The notes beneath the pieces were generated by a model that was given only the letters and a program-made list of their open reading frames with translations, was not told where the DNA came from and ran no database searches. The translations under genes and the position numbers were made by a program. From Metabacillus malikii (GTDB taxonomy: Bacteria > Bacillota > Bacilli > Bacillales > Bacillaceae): DNA of 64,000 bases. The stretch covers positions 1 through 64,000 of the forward strand of contig NZ_JAUSUD010000025.1 in NCBI RefSeq assembly GCF_030813355.1, in the 5' to 3' direction. Positions 9,659-19,663 of the stretch are shown in pieces (position 1 is the stretch's first letter; each line of letters begins with the position of its first letter).

Positions 9659-10672
9659 ATGGATGATCAGAAAAGAAAAAATGTCATTCCCTTTCCAAAT
9701 TTAAAGGAACGTTACCTTGATAAAGGAATGGTGTTATTAAAAGAAAAAAAGTTTCAAGAAGCCCTTGAGATGTTTCAAGAAGCTCATAGCTTAGATGATG
9801 ACAAAGCGGAAGTATTGTTTGGTTTGGCCATGTGCTACATGGAATTGGGTGAATTAACCGAAGCAAAGCGAATTTGTAAAAAAATGCTTTTAGAAGATAT
9901 CGGACATTACTTTACAGTTCTACAAGTTTACTTAACAATCCTTATTCAGCTAAGAGAATATCGAGAGGTTCAATCTACGATAGAAGCTGTTTTAGAAGAG
10001 AATCATCTTCCACCAGAAAGTGCTGAGCAATTTTATCGTTTGCTTGAATTTAGTCGTAAAATGAATCAAGATGAAGATATTAACAGTACAATTGAAGCGG
10101 CTGATGATGAAGAACAAGCTGATTATGACCAGGGCTTTTTTACTGACGAGCATAGGCAGCTTGCTTACATACAATCATTGCATGAAGCGAATATTAGTAA
10201 ACATTTTATAACGTTAAAAGGTCTCTTAGAAAACAATGAGATACATCCTATAATTAAAACAATGACGTTACAACTTATGACGGAACATGCTGTAGACAAG
10301 GAAGTAACGGTCAATAAACTAGGTAAAGTATTCACAGTAATACCGGCCGAACTTGAGGATATCTCAGAACAAGCATTTACGAAAAAGGTACTATCAATGT
10401 TAGATGATACGCTAGGAAATGAAAATCCAACATTATTTGAAGCTGTCAAAGAATTATGGATTCGACATTTATTCGTACTCTATCCGTTAGCACCAGAGCC
10501 TAATGATGTTAATGTTTGGGCAGCAGCACTTCATTTCGTAGGTTATGAGATGCATGGCATTACACTTGAAGCTGAAGAAGTTGAGGGATTATATGAAGTA
10601 TCATCAGTAGCAGTTGAAAATGCCTGTCATAAAATTTATCAAATAGAAGAAATTTCTTATCTGCAAATATAG
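9659..10672 (+). CDS. ysoA: TPR-repeat protein, YsoA-like
   Basis: A 337-residue soluble protein with tetratricopeptide-like helices in its first 100 residues (MVLLKEKKFQEALEMFQEAH, then EVLFGLAMCYMELGELTEAK), which normally form a protein-binding surface. The rest is helical and acidic, with no catalytic motif that I recognise. The name rests on the TPR content and on position: B. subtilis has the TPR protein YsoA between leuD and tig. The exact cellular role is not evident. It has no signal peptide or membrane segment. The start is the ATG after GGAGTTGAAAGC, a weak binding site. Confidence 0.8.
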   Translation: MDDQKRKNVIPFPNLKERYLDKGMVLLKEKKFQEALEMFQEAHSLDDDKAEVLFGLAMCYMELGELTEAKRICKKMLLEDIGHYFTVLQVYLTILIQLREYREVQSTIEAVLEENHLPPESAEQFYRLLEFSRKMNQDEDINSTIEAADDEEQADYDQGFFTDEHRQLAYIQSLHEANISKHFITLKGLLENNEIHPIIKTMTLQLMTEHAVDKEVTVNKLGKVFTVIPAELEDISEQAFTKKVLSMLDDTLGNENPTLFEAVKELWIRHLFVLYPLAPEPNDVNVWAAALHFVGYEMHGITLEAEEVEGLYEVSSVAVENACHKIYQIEEISYLQI

Positions 10673-10681
10673 TCCTATATG

Positions 10682-10709
10682 TTGAAAGGTAACTTTTCTA
10701 TGTTATAAT
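10682..10709 (+). promoter_or_regulatory. Sigma-A promoter upstream of tig
   Basis: TTGAAA (10682-10687) is followed after 16 bases by TATAAT (10704-10709), with an extended -10 TGT directly before it. It begins just after ysoA and would give tig a leader of about 300 nt. Confidence 0.7.
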
Positions 10710-10715
10710 AAGATG

Positions 10716-11018
10716 GTTGCAAAATAGTGATCATCGTATTTAGGTCTCTTAAGACCGTAAATTTTATCCTGTTCCAGAACGTCCCTTACAAATGGGCAGA
10801 GGGGACTCGATAAATGACACAACAAAAGTTTGGCTTTAGTCCATAGCTTTTTTTGTAAATTTATGCGAAATCCTTAAGCATGGTTAGTATTCGGTCCAAA
10901 CAACCGTACATAAACAGGTATATCTTATTAGGTGAATGTTTACAATGGACAAGCAGCCATTTGAATTTACCTATCACTTATTCGCACAAATCAATATAGA
11001 TTTTTGGAGGGAACACAA
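10716..11018 (+). other. Long untranslated leader of tig
   Basis: About 300 bases without a gene. It contains small hairpins (GGTCTCTTAAGACC; GTCCCTT at 10781 with AGGGGAC at 10800) and a T-run near 10848-10854 preceded by only a weak stem. I could not match it to a known riboswitch or ribosomal protein leader. Confidence 0.4.
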
Positions 11019-12308
11019 ATGTCAGTTAAATGGGAAAAGTTAGAAGGGAACGACGGCGTTCTTACGGTTGAAGTTTCTGCAGAGGACTTCAACGTTGCTT
11101 TAGACGAAGCGTTCAAAAAAGTAGTAAAAACAGTTTCAATTCCTGGATTCCGTAAAGGAAAAATTCCACGTGGAATGTTCGAACAACGCTTTGGTGTAGA
11201 ATCATTATATCAAGATGCTCTTGATATTATCTTACCTGAAGCATATCCAAAAGCAATTGATGAAGCTGGAATTGAGCCAGTTGACCGTCCTGAAATTGAT
11301 GTTGAACAAATCGAAAAAGGCAAAAACTTAATCTTCACTGCAAAGGTAACAGTAAAACCAGAAGTGAAACTGGGAGAATATAAAGGTCTTGAAGTTGAAA
11401 AACTTGATGACACAGTAACTGATGAAGATGTTGATAACGAATTAAAACAACTTCAAGAGCGCCATGCAGAATTAGTTATTAAAGAAGAAGGTTCAATCGA
11501 AACAGGCGATACGGCTGTTATCGACTTTGATGGTTATGTAGATGGTGAAGCATTTGAAGGTGGAGCAGCAGAAAACTACTCACTAGAAATCGGTTCTGGT
11601 TCATTCATTCCAGGATTTGAAGAGCAACTAGTTGGTCTTGAAGCTGGAGCTGAAAAGGAAGTAGAAGTAACATTCCCTGAAGATTACCATGCGGAAAACC
11701 TTGCTGGAAAAGCTGCTGTATTCAAAGTAAAAGTTCACGAAATTAAAACAAAAGAACTACCAGCACTAGATGATGAATTTGCAAAAGACGTTAGTGAAGA
11801 TGTTGAAACACTTGATGAACTAAAAGCGCAAACTAGAACTCGTCTAGAAGAAACGAAAAAAACTGAGGCTGAAAACCACTTACGTGACACTTTAGTTGAA
11901 AAAGCTGCAGAAGGTGTCGAAGTAGACATCCCAAATGCTTTAATTGAAAATGAAATTTCACGTATGATGCAAGAATTTGAGCAACGTTTACAAATGCAAG
12001 GTATGAACCTTGAATTATACTTCCAATTCTCAGGTCAAGATGAGGAAGCTTTAAAAGCACAAATGAAAGATGATGCTGAAAAACGCGTTAAGTATAACTT
12101 AACTCTTGAAGCAATTGTAAAAGCTGAAAACATTGAAGTTTCAGAAGAAGATGTAGAAGCTGAATTAAATAAAATGGCTGAAATGTACAATATGCCGATT
12201 GAAAACATTAAACAAGCGTTAGGCGGATCTGCTGAAGGTCTTAAAGAAGATTTAAAAGTGCGTAAAGCAATCGATTTTCTTGTGGAAAATAGCAAGGTTG
12301 TTGCATAA
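11019..12308 (+). CDS. tig: Trigger factor (ribosome-associated chaperone and prolyl isomerase)
   Basis: Binds near the ribosomal exit tunnel and shields nascent chains. The 429-residue protein has the N-terminal ribosome-binding domain with the signature [10 protein letters not shown] near residue 44 (the GFRxGxxP motif), a central FKBP-type PPIase domain (about 150-245, with [20 protein letters not shown]), and a helical, acidic C-terminal chaperone domain. Its length is normal. An upstream in-frame codon at 11004 exists, but the ATG at 11019 follows TTGGAGGG. It has its own promoter and terminator, so it is probably monocistronic, next to clpX as in other bacilli. Confidence 0.97.
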   Translation: MSVKWEKLEGNDGVLTVEVSAEDFNVALDEAFKKVVKTVSIPGFRKGKIPRGMFEQRFGVESLYQDALDIILPEAYPKAIDEAGIEPVDRPEIDVEQIEKGKNLIFTAKVTVKPEVKLGEYKGLEVEKLDDTVTDEDVDNELKQLQERHAELVIKEEGSIETGDTAVIDFDGYVDGEAFEGGAAENYSLEIGSGSFIPGFEEQLVGLEAGAEKEVEVTFPEDYHAENLAGKAAVFKVKVHEIKTKELPALDDEFAKDVSEDVETLDELKAQTRTRLEETKKTEAENHLRDTLVEKAAEGVEVDIPNALIENEISRMMQEFEQRLQMQGMNLELYFQFSGQDEEALKAQMKDDAEKRVKYNLTLEAIVKAENIEVSEEDVEAELNKMAEMYNMPIENIKQALGGSAEGLKEDLKVRKAIDFLVENSKVVA

Positions 12309-12321
12309 TATAAATATAGAG

Positions 12322-12352
12322 ACAAGGCGCGATTGGATCGTGCCTTGTTTTG
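12322..12352 (+). terminator. Terminator after tig
   Basis: ACAAGGCGCGAT pairs with ATCGTGCCTTGT around a three-base loop, followed by TTTTG. The remaining sequence up to clpX (to 12686) is AT-rich; apart from a GAACAG/CTGTTC inverted repeat (12517-12547) and a possible -10 box I see nothing in it. Confidence 0.85.
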
Positions 12353-12559
12353 TACAAATTAGCGGTTAAAATCATTGTCGTAATAAATTTTTAATACATA
12401 GTTTATTGTAAAATCAAGTATGTTTTAATTATATTCCTTTGGGAATGATATAAGAAAGCCCATTCATACATACACTAGTTTTAACTCGAAATTCATAACG
12501 AATGTCACGTATTGCAGAACAGACCTAAGCAGGATCATTTCCTGTTCATGCCATACTTA

Positions 12560-12568
12560 TGGTAAAAT
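12560..12568 (+). promoter_or_regulatory. Possible extended -10 promoter of clpX
   Basis: TGG directly before TAAAAT forms an extended -10 element about 120 bases upstream of the clpX start. No good -35 box is visible. The inverted repeat GAACAG/CTGTTC just upstream could be an operator. Confidence 0.35.
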
Positions 12569-12686
12569 GCAATACATACCTGTTTTAGGTAGCAAGACAA
12601 TAGCCTGCCCATATTTACATATCAAATTATTAGGTAGGGAAGAAAGAAAAGCAGTTGACTTAGATAAAGATACAAGGGGTGAAACA

Positions 12687-13952
12687 ATGTTTAAATTTAA
12701 CGACGAAAAAGGACAACTAAAATGTTCATTTTGTGGTAAAACTCAAGATCAGGTTCGAAAATTAGTAGCAGGACCTGGAGTTTATATATGTGATGAGTGT
12801 ATAGAGCTTTGTACAGAAATTGTAGAAGAAGAGCTAGGTACTGAAGAAGAAGTTGAATTTAAGGATGTTCCAAAGCCGAAGGAAATCGACGAAATCCTTG
12901 ATGAATATGTAATTGGTCAAGACCAGGCCAAAAAATCACTAGCAGTAGCTGTTTATAATCATTACAAACGTATTAACTCCAATAGTAAAATTGATGATGT
13001 TGAACTTTCAAAAAGTAATATTGCAATGATTGGGCCGACAGGTAGTGGTAAAACGTTACTAGCACAAACGTTAGCTCGGATCTTAAATGTTCCATTCGCT
13101 ATAGCGGATGCAACTTCATTAACTGAAGCAGGTTATGTAGGTGAAGATGTAGAAAATATCCTCTTAAAGCTAATTCAAGCTGCTGATTATGATGTAGAGA
13201 AAGCTGAAAAAGGAATTATTTACATTGATTAAATCGACAAAGTAGCTCGCAAATCTGAAAATCCTTCTATTACTCGTGATGTCTCAGGTGAAGGTGTCCA
13301 ACAAGCATTATTAAAAATCCTTGAAGGAACAGTTGCTAGTGTCCCTCCTCAAGGTGGAAGGAAGCACCCGCATCAAGAGTTTATTCAAATCGATACAACA
13401 AATATTTTATTTATTTGTGGTGGAGCATTTGATGGAATTGAACAAATCATTAAACGAAGACTTGGCAAGAAAGTTATTGGTTTTGGTTCAGAAAACAAAA
13501 ATGCCGACCTTGATAAAAAAGCATTACTTTCACAAGTATTACCTGAAGACTTATTGAAGTTTGGTTTAATACCTGAATTTATCGGTCGTTTACCTGTCAT
13601 TGCAAGCTTAGAGCCGCTAGATGAGGATGCATTAGTTGAAATCTTAACTAAGCCAAAAAATGCTTTAGTTAAGCAGTATCAAAAAATGCTTGATTTAGAT
13701 GGTGTAGAATTGGAATTTGAAGATGAAGCACTTCTTGAAATTGCAAAAAAAGCAATCGAAAGAAAAACAGGTGCTCGTGGCCTTCGTTCCATTATCGAAG
13801 GTATTATGCTTGATATGATGTTTGATTTACCATCTAGAGATGATATCGTAAAAACAATCATTACAGCTGATACCGTAACAGGTAACACACCACCAAAATT
13901 AGTCTTAAATGACGGTACAGTTATTCAAGAAGATAAAAAAACATCTGCATAA
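12687..13952 (+). pseudogene. clpX: clpX with an in-frame TAA at the Walker B glutamate
   Basis: ClpX is the AAA+ unfoldase of ClpXP. Read through the stop, the frame gives a complete protein of about 421 codons: a C4 zinc-binding domain (CSFCGK and CDECIELC), Walker A GPTGSGKT near residue 115, pore motif GYVGEDVE, then sensor and C-terminal domains. The only defect is TAA at 13230-13232. It replaces the glutamate codon of Walker B, which reads IIYID-stop-IDK instead of IIYIDEIDK. GAA to TAA is one substitution, and the flanking frame is otherwise clean. As read, translation gives a 181-residue fragment lacking ATP hydrolysis and substrate-processing parts. It is either a recent nonsense mutation or a base-call error. 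The start follows AAGGGGTG. Confidence 0.93.
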
Positions 13953-13960
13953 GTAAAAAA

Positions 13961-13990
13961 AGAAGCTGGGACCTCTCAGCTTCTTTTTAT
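13961..13990 (+). terminator. Terminator after clpX
   Basis: AGAAGCTG pairs with CAGCTTCT, followed by TTTTTAT. Confidence 0.85.
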
Positions 13991-14329
13991 ATACCTGTAT
14001 ATGTCTAGCTATGATGATTGTTTTAACTCCTATACCATATCCTCATTACTCGCTTTTAAAAACATCAGTACTGCAACTTCTAATAGATAAAGAATTTGTT
14101 CCATTCTTATTTTATACTTCCTTTTGTTTACGAATAGGTTTATTCCATTAAAAGCTAGGAGATACTAGCTATAAATAACCGCTAATAAAAATAAAGTATT
14201 TTACATATTTGAAACTGATACGGTATCGGTTAGCGCTGTTACCAAGTCTGACATTTTTATTTGTAAATTATTGATAAACATAAACATTGAAAGAGTAGCG
14301 GTAAAGACTTCTAAGCAGGAGGGACTACA
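13991..14329 (+). other. AT-rich gap between clpX and lonB
   Basis: No gene is supported here. A short palindromic stretch GATACGGTATC lies near 14217. In B. subtilis lonB is read from a forespore sigma-F promoter, but I could not assign such a promoter confidently. Confidence 0.4.
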
Positions 14330-16006
14330 ATGAGTTGGACAAGTATCGCTTTGTTTATTCAGTTGTTTTTCGGAATTATTATCGGGATGTACTTTTGGAA
14401 TTTATTAAAAAACCAGAGAACACAGAAAATTTCGATTGACAAAGAATCAAAGAAGGAAATGGAACAATTACGAAAAATGCGAGCTATTCGCTTAACAGAA
14501 CCATTAGCTGAAAAGGTTAGACCGAAAAGTTTTCAAGACATCGTTGGTCAGGAAGATGGTATTCGTTCATTACGTGCGGCATTATGCGGTCCAAACCCAC
14601 AACATGTCATTATATATGGTCCACCAGGAGTCGGTAAGACTGCTGCAGCCAGACTTGTATTAGAGGAAGCTAAACGAAACAAGCGTTCTCCTTTTAAAGA
14701 TCAAGCAGTATTTGTTGAATTAGATGCAACAACTGCAAGATTTGATGAGCGTGGTATCGCAGACCCATTAATCGGTTCCGTTCATGACCCTATTTATCAA
14801 GGTGCTGGGGCGATGGGACAGGCAGGTATCCCACAACCAAAGCAGGGTGCTGTAACACATGCGCATGGTGGAGTTCTCTTTATTGATGAAATCGGGGAAT
14901 TACATCCTATTCAGATGAATAAATTATTGAAAGTGCTCGAAGACAGGAAAGTGTTTTTAGAAAGTGCCTATTATAATGAAGAAAACACGCAAATCCCTAC
15001 TCATATTCATGATATTTTTAAAAATGGCTTACCAGCAGATTTTCGTTTAATCGGTGCTACTACGAGAACGCCTAATGAAATCCCACCGGCTGTTCGTTCA
15101 CGTTGCTTAGAAGTATTTTTCCGTGATTTAGAACAGGAAGAATTAGCGATTGTCGCAAGAAAGGCTGCCAGCAAAGTAGATATGAATGTTACAGATGAAG
15201 GAATTCAATTATTAACCTCTTATGTAAGGAATGGTAGAGAAGTTGTTAACTTGATGCAAATCGCAACTGGGATGGCAATGTCAGAAGACCGCCAAAATAT
15301 TAGCGTTGAAGATATTGAATGGGTTATCCATTCTAGCCAGCTAACACCAAGGCAGGAAAAGAAAATTGAAAAGAAACCAAAGGTAGGTATCGTAAATGGA
15401 CTTGCCGTTTACGGGCCAAATACCGGAGCTTTGCTAGAAATTGAAGTGACAGTATTACCGACTGATAAAGATAAAGGTATCTTTAATATTACAGGTATCG
15501 TTGAGGAAGAAAGTATTGGAGACCGTTCAAAATCAATCAGAAGAAAAAGTATGGCAAAAGGTTCTATTGAGAATGTATTAACAGTACTTCGTTCGATGGG
15601 AATTAGAGCGAATGACTACGACATTCATGTCAATTTCCCTGGTGGTACGCCAATTGATGGTCCTTCAGCAGGGATCGCAATGGCAACAGGCATATTTTCT
15701 GCAATTCATAAAATTGCGATCGATAATACTGTTGCTATGACGGGTGAGATAAGCATACAAGGCAATGTGAAACCTATCGGTGGAGTAATTCCGAAAATTA
15801 AAGCGGCGAAAAAAGCTGGTGCAAAGACAGTGATTATCCCGAAAGAAAATGTGCAATCGATATTAAAGGAAATTGAGGGCATTAATATTGTTCCTGTTAC
15901 GACTTTACAGGAAGTGTTTGATTTAGCACTTGTTAATCCACCTACCGAAAAGGCAAACCCACTTATGCCAAATCAACAGGCATTTCCGAAGAAGGAATCT
16001 GTATAA
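14330..16006 (+). CDS. lonB: Lon-like ATP-dependent protease LonB
   Basis: A membrane-linked Lon-family AAA+ protease; in B. subtilis it is made in the forespore under sigma-F. The 558-residue protein starts with a hydrophobic segment (residues 5-24, LFIQLFFGIIIGMYFWNLL), then an AAA+ module with Walker [13 protein letters not shown] near residue 100 and Walker B VLFIDEIGEL near 182. The C-terminal S16 protease domain has the catalytic serine in GGTPIDGPSAGIAMATG and the lysine in KIKAAKKAGAKTVIIP. It lacks the long Lon N-domain. The ATG follows GGAGGG. It lies upstream of lonA in the conserved clpX-lonB-lonA order, with a terminator between the two. Confidence 0.94.
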   Translation: MSWTSIALFIQLFFGIIIGMYFWNLLKNQRTQKISIDKESKKEMEQLRKMRAIRLTEPLAEKVRPKSFQDIVGQEDGIRSLRAALCGPNPQHVIIYGPPGVGKTAAARLVLEEAKRNKRSPFKDQAVFVELDATTARFDERGIADPLIGSVHDPIYQGAGAMGQAGIPQPKQGAVTHAHGGVLFIDEIGELHPIQMNKLLKVLEDRKVFLESAYYNEENTQIPTHIHDIFKNGLPADFRLIGATTRTPNEIPPAVRSRCLEVFFRDLEQEELAIVARKAASKVDMNVTDEGIQLLTSYVRNGREVVNLMQIATGMAMSEDRQNISVEDIEWVIHSSQLTPRQEKKIEKKPKVGIVNGLAVYGPNTGALLEIEVTVLPTDKDKGIFNITGIVEEESIGDRSKSIRRKSMAKGSIENVLTVLRSMGIRANDYDIHVNFPGGTPIDGPSAGIAMATGIFSAIHKIAIDNTVAMTGEISIQGNVKPIGGVIPKIKAAKKAGAKTVIIPKENVQSILKEIEGINIVPVTTLQEVFDLALVNPPTEKANPLMPNQQAFPKKESV

Positions 16007-16009
16007 AGG

Positions 16010-16081
16010 GGTCAGTCGCAACTTGAGTATGTATGCTAACGATTTAGCATCATAGTCTGAAGCGACTGACCTTATTATTTT
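16010..16081 (+). terminator. Terminator after lonB with nested hairpin
   Basis: GGTCAGTCGC pairs perfectly with GCGACTGACC, followed by TTATTATTTTT. A second small hairpin (GCTAA with TTAGC) sits inside the loop. Confidence 0.8.
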
Positions 16082-16117
16082 TAAGAGATTTTCTTTTTCA
16101 AGTGTCAGATAATAGGG

Positions 16118-16123
16118 TATACT
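16118..16123 (+). promoter_or_regulatory. Possible -10 box of lonA
   Basis: TATACT about 95 bases upstream of the lonA start; the -35 position reads TTTTCA, which is weak. Confidence 0.35.
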
Positions 16124-16216
16124 ACCTAAATGAGAAAGTGGTTACAAATAGACAGTGGCGAAAGAATAAGATAGAATTGTACAATAACTAATATTATGTC
16201 ATGGAGGTATAAACGC

Positions 16217-18541
16217 ATGGCGAGATCGAATACACAAATAGTTCCCCTCCTGCCTTTGCGAGGTTTGTTAGTCTATCCGACGATGGTACTTCACCTAGAT
16301 GTAGGACGGGATAAATCTGTACAAGCCCTAGAAAAAGCGATGATGGACGAAAATATCATCTTTTTAACAACGCAAAAGGAAATTGCGATTGATGAGCCAA
16401 ATAAAGAGGATATCTATGAAATTGGCACATTAACTAAGATAAAACAAATGCTAAAATTACCGAATGGAACGATTAGAGTTCTAGTCGAAGGTCTTGAACG
16501 CGCTGAAATACAACGTTTTGTTACGGATGAGGAATACTTTTCAGTTGAGGTTGCGATTTATAAGGACCCTGAAACGAAAAGTGTTGAAGAAGAAGCATTA
16601 ATGAGAACGATGCTTGAATATTTTGAACAATACATAAAGCTTTCAAAGAAGATATCTGCAGAAACTTATGCAACTGTGTCAGATATAAATGAACCTGGCA
16701 GAATGGCTGACATTATTGCCTCACATTTACCTTTAAAGCTTAAAGAAAAACAAGAAGTACTAGAAACATTAGATGTTAAAGAGCGAATTAATAAAGTTAT
16801 TTCGATCATTCATAATGAAAAAGAAGTACTACAGCTCGAGAAAAAAATTGGTCAACGTGTAAAAAGATCGATGGAACGTACGCAAAAAGAGTATTATTTA
16901 CGTGAACAAATGAAAGCAATTCAAAAAGAACTAGGAGACAAAGAGGGGAAAACGGGTGAGGTTTCTTCAATTACTGAGCGGATCGAACAGTCGGGCATGC
17001 CAGAAAATATTAAGGCTGTTGCACTAAAAGAGCTAGACCGTTACGAAAAAATCCCATCTAGTTCTGCAGAAAGTGCAGTTATCCGAAATTATATTGAGTG
17101 GCTCTTATCATTACCATGGTCAAATGCTACAGAAGACCGACTTGATATATCGATTGCAGAAGATATTCTTGATAAAGATCATTACGGTCTTGAAAAAGTC
17201 AAAGAGCGGGTCATTGAATATTTAGCCGTTCAACAGTTAACGAATTCGTTGAAAGGACCAATCCTATGCTTAGCTGGTCCTCCTGGAGTCGGAAAAACGT
17301 CATTAGCCCGCTCAATTGCCAAATCGTTAAATAGAAACTTTGTACGAATATCTCTTGGTGGTGTGCGTGATGAGTCTGAAATCCGTGGACATCGCCGCAC
17401 ATATGTTGGGGCAATGCCGGGGAGAATTATTCAAGGTATGAAAAAGGCAGGAACGATTAACCCTGTTTTCTTACTAGATGAAATCGATAAAATGTCAAGT
17501 GATTTTAGGGGTGACCCATCTGCTGCTTTATTAGAGGTATTAGATCCGGAACAAAATCATAGCTTTAGTGATCACTATATTGAAGAAACATATGATTTAT
17601 CGAAAGTAATGTTTATTGCAACTGCAAATAATCTTGCAACAATTCCAGGACCGCTTCGTGATCGTATGGAAATTATCACGATTGCAGGATATACAGAGCT
17701 TGAAAAGGTTCATATTGCAAAAGACCACCTTTTACCAAGGCAATTAGAAGAACATGGTTTAAAAAAGTCCCATCTTCAACTAAGAGAAGATGCTATATTA
17801 GCAATCATCCGCTACCACACAAGAGAAGCGGGTGTGCGTGGTTTGGAACGACAGCTAGCAAAAATTTGCCGTAAAGCCGCTAAACTAATTGTGAAAGCGG
17901 AACGGAAAAAGATTGTGATAACAGAAAAAAACCTACACGAATTTTTAGGGAAGAATATGTTCCGCTATGGTCAGGCAGAGCTTGAGGACCAGGTCGGAGT
18001 GGCGACAGGTCTTGCCTACACAACTGTCGGTGGTGATACATTAGCGATCGAAGTATCAGTCACTCCTGGTAAAGGGAAACTCCTTTTGACAGGGAAGTTA
18101 GGCGATGTCATGAAGGAATCAGCCCAAGCAGCCTTTAGTTATATTCGCTCAAGAGCTGAAGAGCTCCAAATTGATGTTGATTTCCATGAAAAAAATGATA
18201 TTCATATCCATGTTCCTGAAGGTGCAGTGCCAAAGGATGGTCCATCAGCAGGAATTACAATGGCGACAGCACTAATTTCAGCATTAACAAAAAGACCTGT
18301 CCGAAAAGAAGTAGGGATGACTGGAGAAATCACTTTACGTGGACGAGTATTACCAATTGGTGGCTTAAAGGAAAAAACATTGAGCGCACATCGTGCTGGA
18401 TTAACGAAAATCATAGCACCACTGGATAATGAAAAGGATCTGGATGATATTCCAGAAAGTGTACAACAGGATTTAACCTTTGTTTTTGTATCACACTTAG
18501 ATGAAGTATTAAAACATGCGTTAATAGAGGAGAAAGAATGA
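16217..18541 (+). CDS. lonA: ATP-dependent protease La (LonA)
   Basis: The cytosolic housekeeping Lon protease, which degrades misfolded and regulatory proteins. The 774 residues equal the B. subtilis length as I recall it. Visible parts are the N-terminal substrate domain ([20 protein letters not shown]), a coiled region, the AAA+ module with Walker [13 protein letters not shown] near residue 355 and Walker [10 protein letters not shown], and the S16 domain with the catalytic serine in [17 protein letters not shown] plus the lysine in [17 protein letters not shown]. An ATG 21 bases upstream is in frame, but the ATG at 16217 follows GGAGG. Its stop overlaps the ysxC start (ATGA). Confidence 0.97.
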   Translation: MARSNTQIVPLLPLRGLLVYPTMVLHLDVGRDKSVQALEKAMMDENIIFLTTQKEIAIDEPNKEDIYEIGTLTKIKQMLKLPNGTIRVLVEGLERAEIQRFVTDEEYFSVEVAIYKDPETKSVEEEALMRTMLEYFEQYIKLSKKISAETYATVSDINEPGRMADIIASHLPLKLKEKQEVLETLDVKERINKVISIIHNEKEVLQLEKKIGQRVKRSMERTQKEYYLREQMKAIQKELGDKEGKTGEVSSITERIEQSGMPENIKAVALKELDRYEKIPSSSAESAVIRNYIEWLLSLPWSNATEDRLDISIAEDILDKDHYGLEKVKERVIEYLAVQQLTNSLKGPILCLAGPPGVGKTSLARSIAKSLNRNFVRISLGGVRDESEIRGHRRTYVGAMPGRIIQGMKKAGTINPVFLLDEIDKMSSDFRGDPSAALLEVLDPEQNHSFSDHYIEETYDLSKVMFIATANNLATIPGPLRDRMEIITIAGYTELEKVHIAKDHLLPRQLEEHGLKKSHLQLREDAILAIIRYHTREAGVRGLERQLAKICRKAAKLIVKAERKKIVITEKNLHEFLGKNMFRYGQAELEDQVGVATGLAYTTVGGDTLAIEVSVTPGKGKLLLTGKLGDVMKESAQAAFSYIRSRAEELQIDVDFHEKNDIHIHVPEGAVPKDGPSAGITMATALISALTKRPVRKEVGMTGEITLRGRVLPIGGLKEKTLSAHRAGLTKIIAPLDNEKDLDDIPESVQQDLTFVFVSHLDEVLKHALIEEKE

Positions 18542-19125
18542 AAGTAACTAGTTCAGAAATTGTTATAAGTGCTGTAAAACCGGCACAATATCCAGAAGGA
18601 AACCTACCAGAAATTGCCTTGGCAGGTCGCTCAAATGTAGGAAAGTCATCATTTATAAATAAAATGCTCGGTCGAAAAAGCTTAGCAAGAACATCATCTA
18701 AGCCAGGTAAGACACAAACATTAAATTTTTTCATTATTAATGAGATTCTTCATTTTGTTGATGTACCAGGCTACGGATATGCAAAAGTGAGTAAAAAAGA
18801 GCGTGAAGCATGGGGGAAAATGATTGAGACATATATTACAACTCGTGATCAATTACGTGCAGTTGTACTTCTCATTGATGTTCGTCATCCGCCTACAAAA
18901 GACGATGTTCTCATGTATGACTTTTTAAAACACTATGATATTCCGACGATTATCGTTGCTACTAAAGCTGATAAAATACCGAAAAGCAAATGGCAAAAAC
19001 ATATTAAAGTGATTAAAGACACGTTGCAGCTTGAAGCATCTGACTCCCTTGTATTATTTTCATCTGAAACAGGTCAAGGGAAAAATGAGGCATGGAGAAT
19101 CATTCTAGATTACTCAGGAAAATAA
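18538..19125 (+). CDS. ysxC: Ribosome biogenesis GTP-binding protein YsxC/EngB
   Basis: An essential TrmE-Era-EngA-family GTPase that acts in late 50S ribosomal subunit assembly. The 195-residue protein is almost only a G domain: G1 [13 protein letters not shown] near residue 31, G3 DVPGYGYAK near residue 75, G4 ATKADK near residue 141 and G5 FSSETGQG near residue 173. It overlaps the lonA stop by four bases, the usual lonA-ysxC coupling in bacilli. A terminator follows within six bases and is shared with the convergent gene downstream. Confidence 0.96.
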   Translation: MKVTSSEIVISAVKPAQYPEGNLPEIALAGRSNVGKSSFINKMLGRKSLARTSSKPGKTQTLNFFIINEILHFVDVPGYGYAKVSKKEREAWGKMIETYITTRDQLRAVVLLIDVRHPPTKDDVLMYDFLKHYDIPTIIVATKADKIPKSKWQKHIKVIKDTLQLEASDSLVLFSSETGQGKNEAWRIILDYSGK

Positions 19126-19127
19126 TG

Positions 19128-19173
19128 AAAAAGACTGTATCCCAAACGAACGACTTGGATACAGTCTTTTTTT
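19128..19173. terminator. Bidirectional terminator between ysxC and the convergent membrane gene
   Basis: AAAAAGACTGTATCC pairs perfectly with GGATACAGTCTTTTT (15 bp). A-tract and T-tract on both sides let it work in either direction. It directly separates two convergent genes. Confidence 0.9.
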
Positions 19174-19174
19174 G

Positions 19175-19663
19175 TCATGATTTCTTACGAAAAAGTAAAA
19201 ACAATATTCCTAATAGTAACAATAAAAATGGCCAATATGTTTCAATCAGTGGCACGATACCCTCTACTACCGAAAGAGAGTCACTTATTGATTGCAAGAA
19301 ATGCAAAAATAGTCCTGTGATAAGTACTAATATGCCAGATGCATAACCCTTTTTAAGTTTTAAACTCGTAAGAATTAAGCCGATAGCTAATATGAATAAA
19401 ATAGCCGCTGGATGGTCAGGCCAACCTGAAATACCAGCATGTAATAAGAAATGGAGGCCAAGGCCTAATAAAAGAATACCAGGCAAGATGGCACTATTAT
19501 CCTTATCAAAATGCCCACTTATTAAAAATGCTGCCCCGAGAAGAATGAGGATAAATTGCCAGCTGTTTTGATTTTCAATAAGTTCGATGTTGAATTTTTG
19601 TAGTGAATAAAATATACCGAAAGATAAAATGATAATACTCGGGAGTAAAGGTACCTTTTTCAT
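19175..19663 (-). CDS. Multi-pass membrane protein of unknown function
   Basis: A 162-residue hydrophobic protein on the minus strand, convergent with ysxC. It has about six short transmembrane segments (PSIIILSFGIFYSL, FILILLGAAFLISG, ILPGILLLGLGLHFLL, AAILFILAIGLILTSL, GILVLITGLFLHFL, YWPFLLLLLGILFLLF) and a basic end FRKKS. The pattern of short hydrophobic pairs resembles LiaI/LiaF-type membrane domains, but I do not recognise it firmly. An ATG 63 bases further upstream is in frame, but the chosen start has AGAGGTG at good distance. B. subtilis has a membrane gene (ysxD) between ysxC and hemA; equivalence is only positional. Confidence 0.75.
   Translation of the reverse strand: MKKVPLLPSIIILSFGIFYSLQKFNIELIENQNSWQFILILLGAAFLISGHFDKDNSAILPGILLLGLGLHFLLHAGISGWPDHPAAILFILAIGLILTSLKLKKGYASGILVLITGLFLHFLQSISDSLSVVEGIVPLIETYWPFLLLLLGILFLLFRKKS

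Noticed and set aside
13321-13557. Plus-strand open frame in another frame inside clpX
   Set aside because: Overlaps the conserved ClpX reading in the correct frame, which continues after the TAA.
12687-13952. clpX as two separate genes or as a recoded (selenocysteine-type) stop
   Set aside because: The downstream half lacks a start with a binding site near the break, and TAA is not a known recoding codon for selenocysteine or pyrrolysine. A nonsense mutation or sequencing error is simpler.
19092-19346. Plus-strand open frame after ysxC
   Set aside because: Overlaps the end of ysxC, the terminator and the better supported minus-strand membrane gene.
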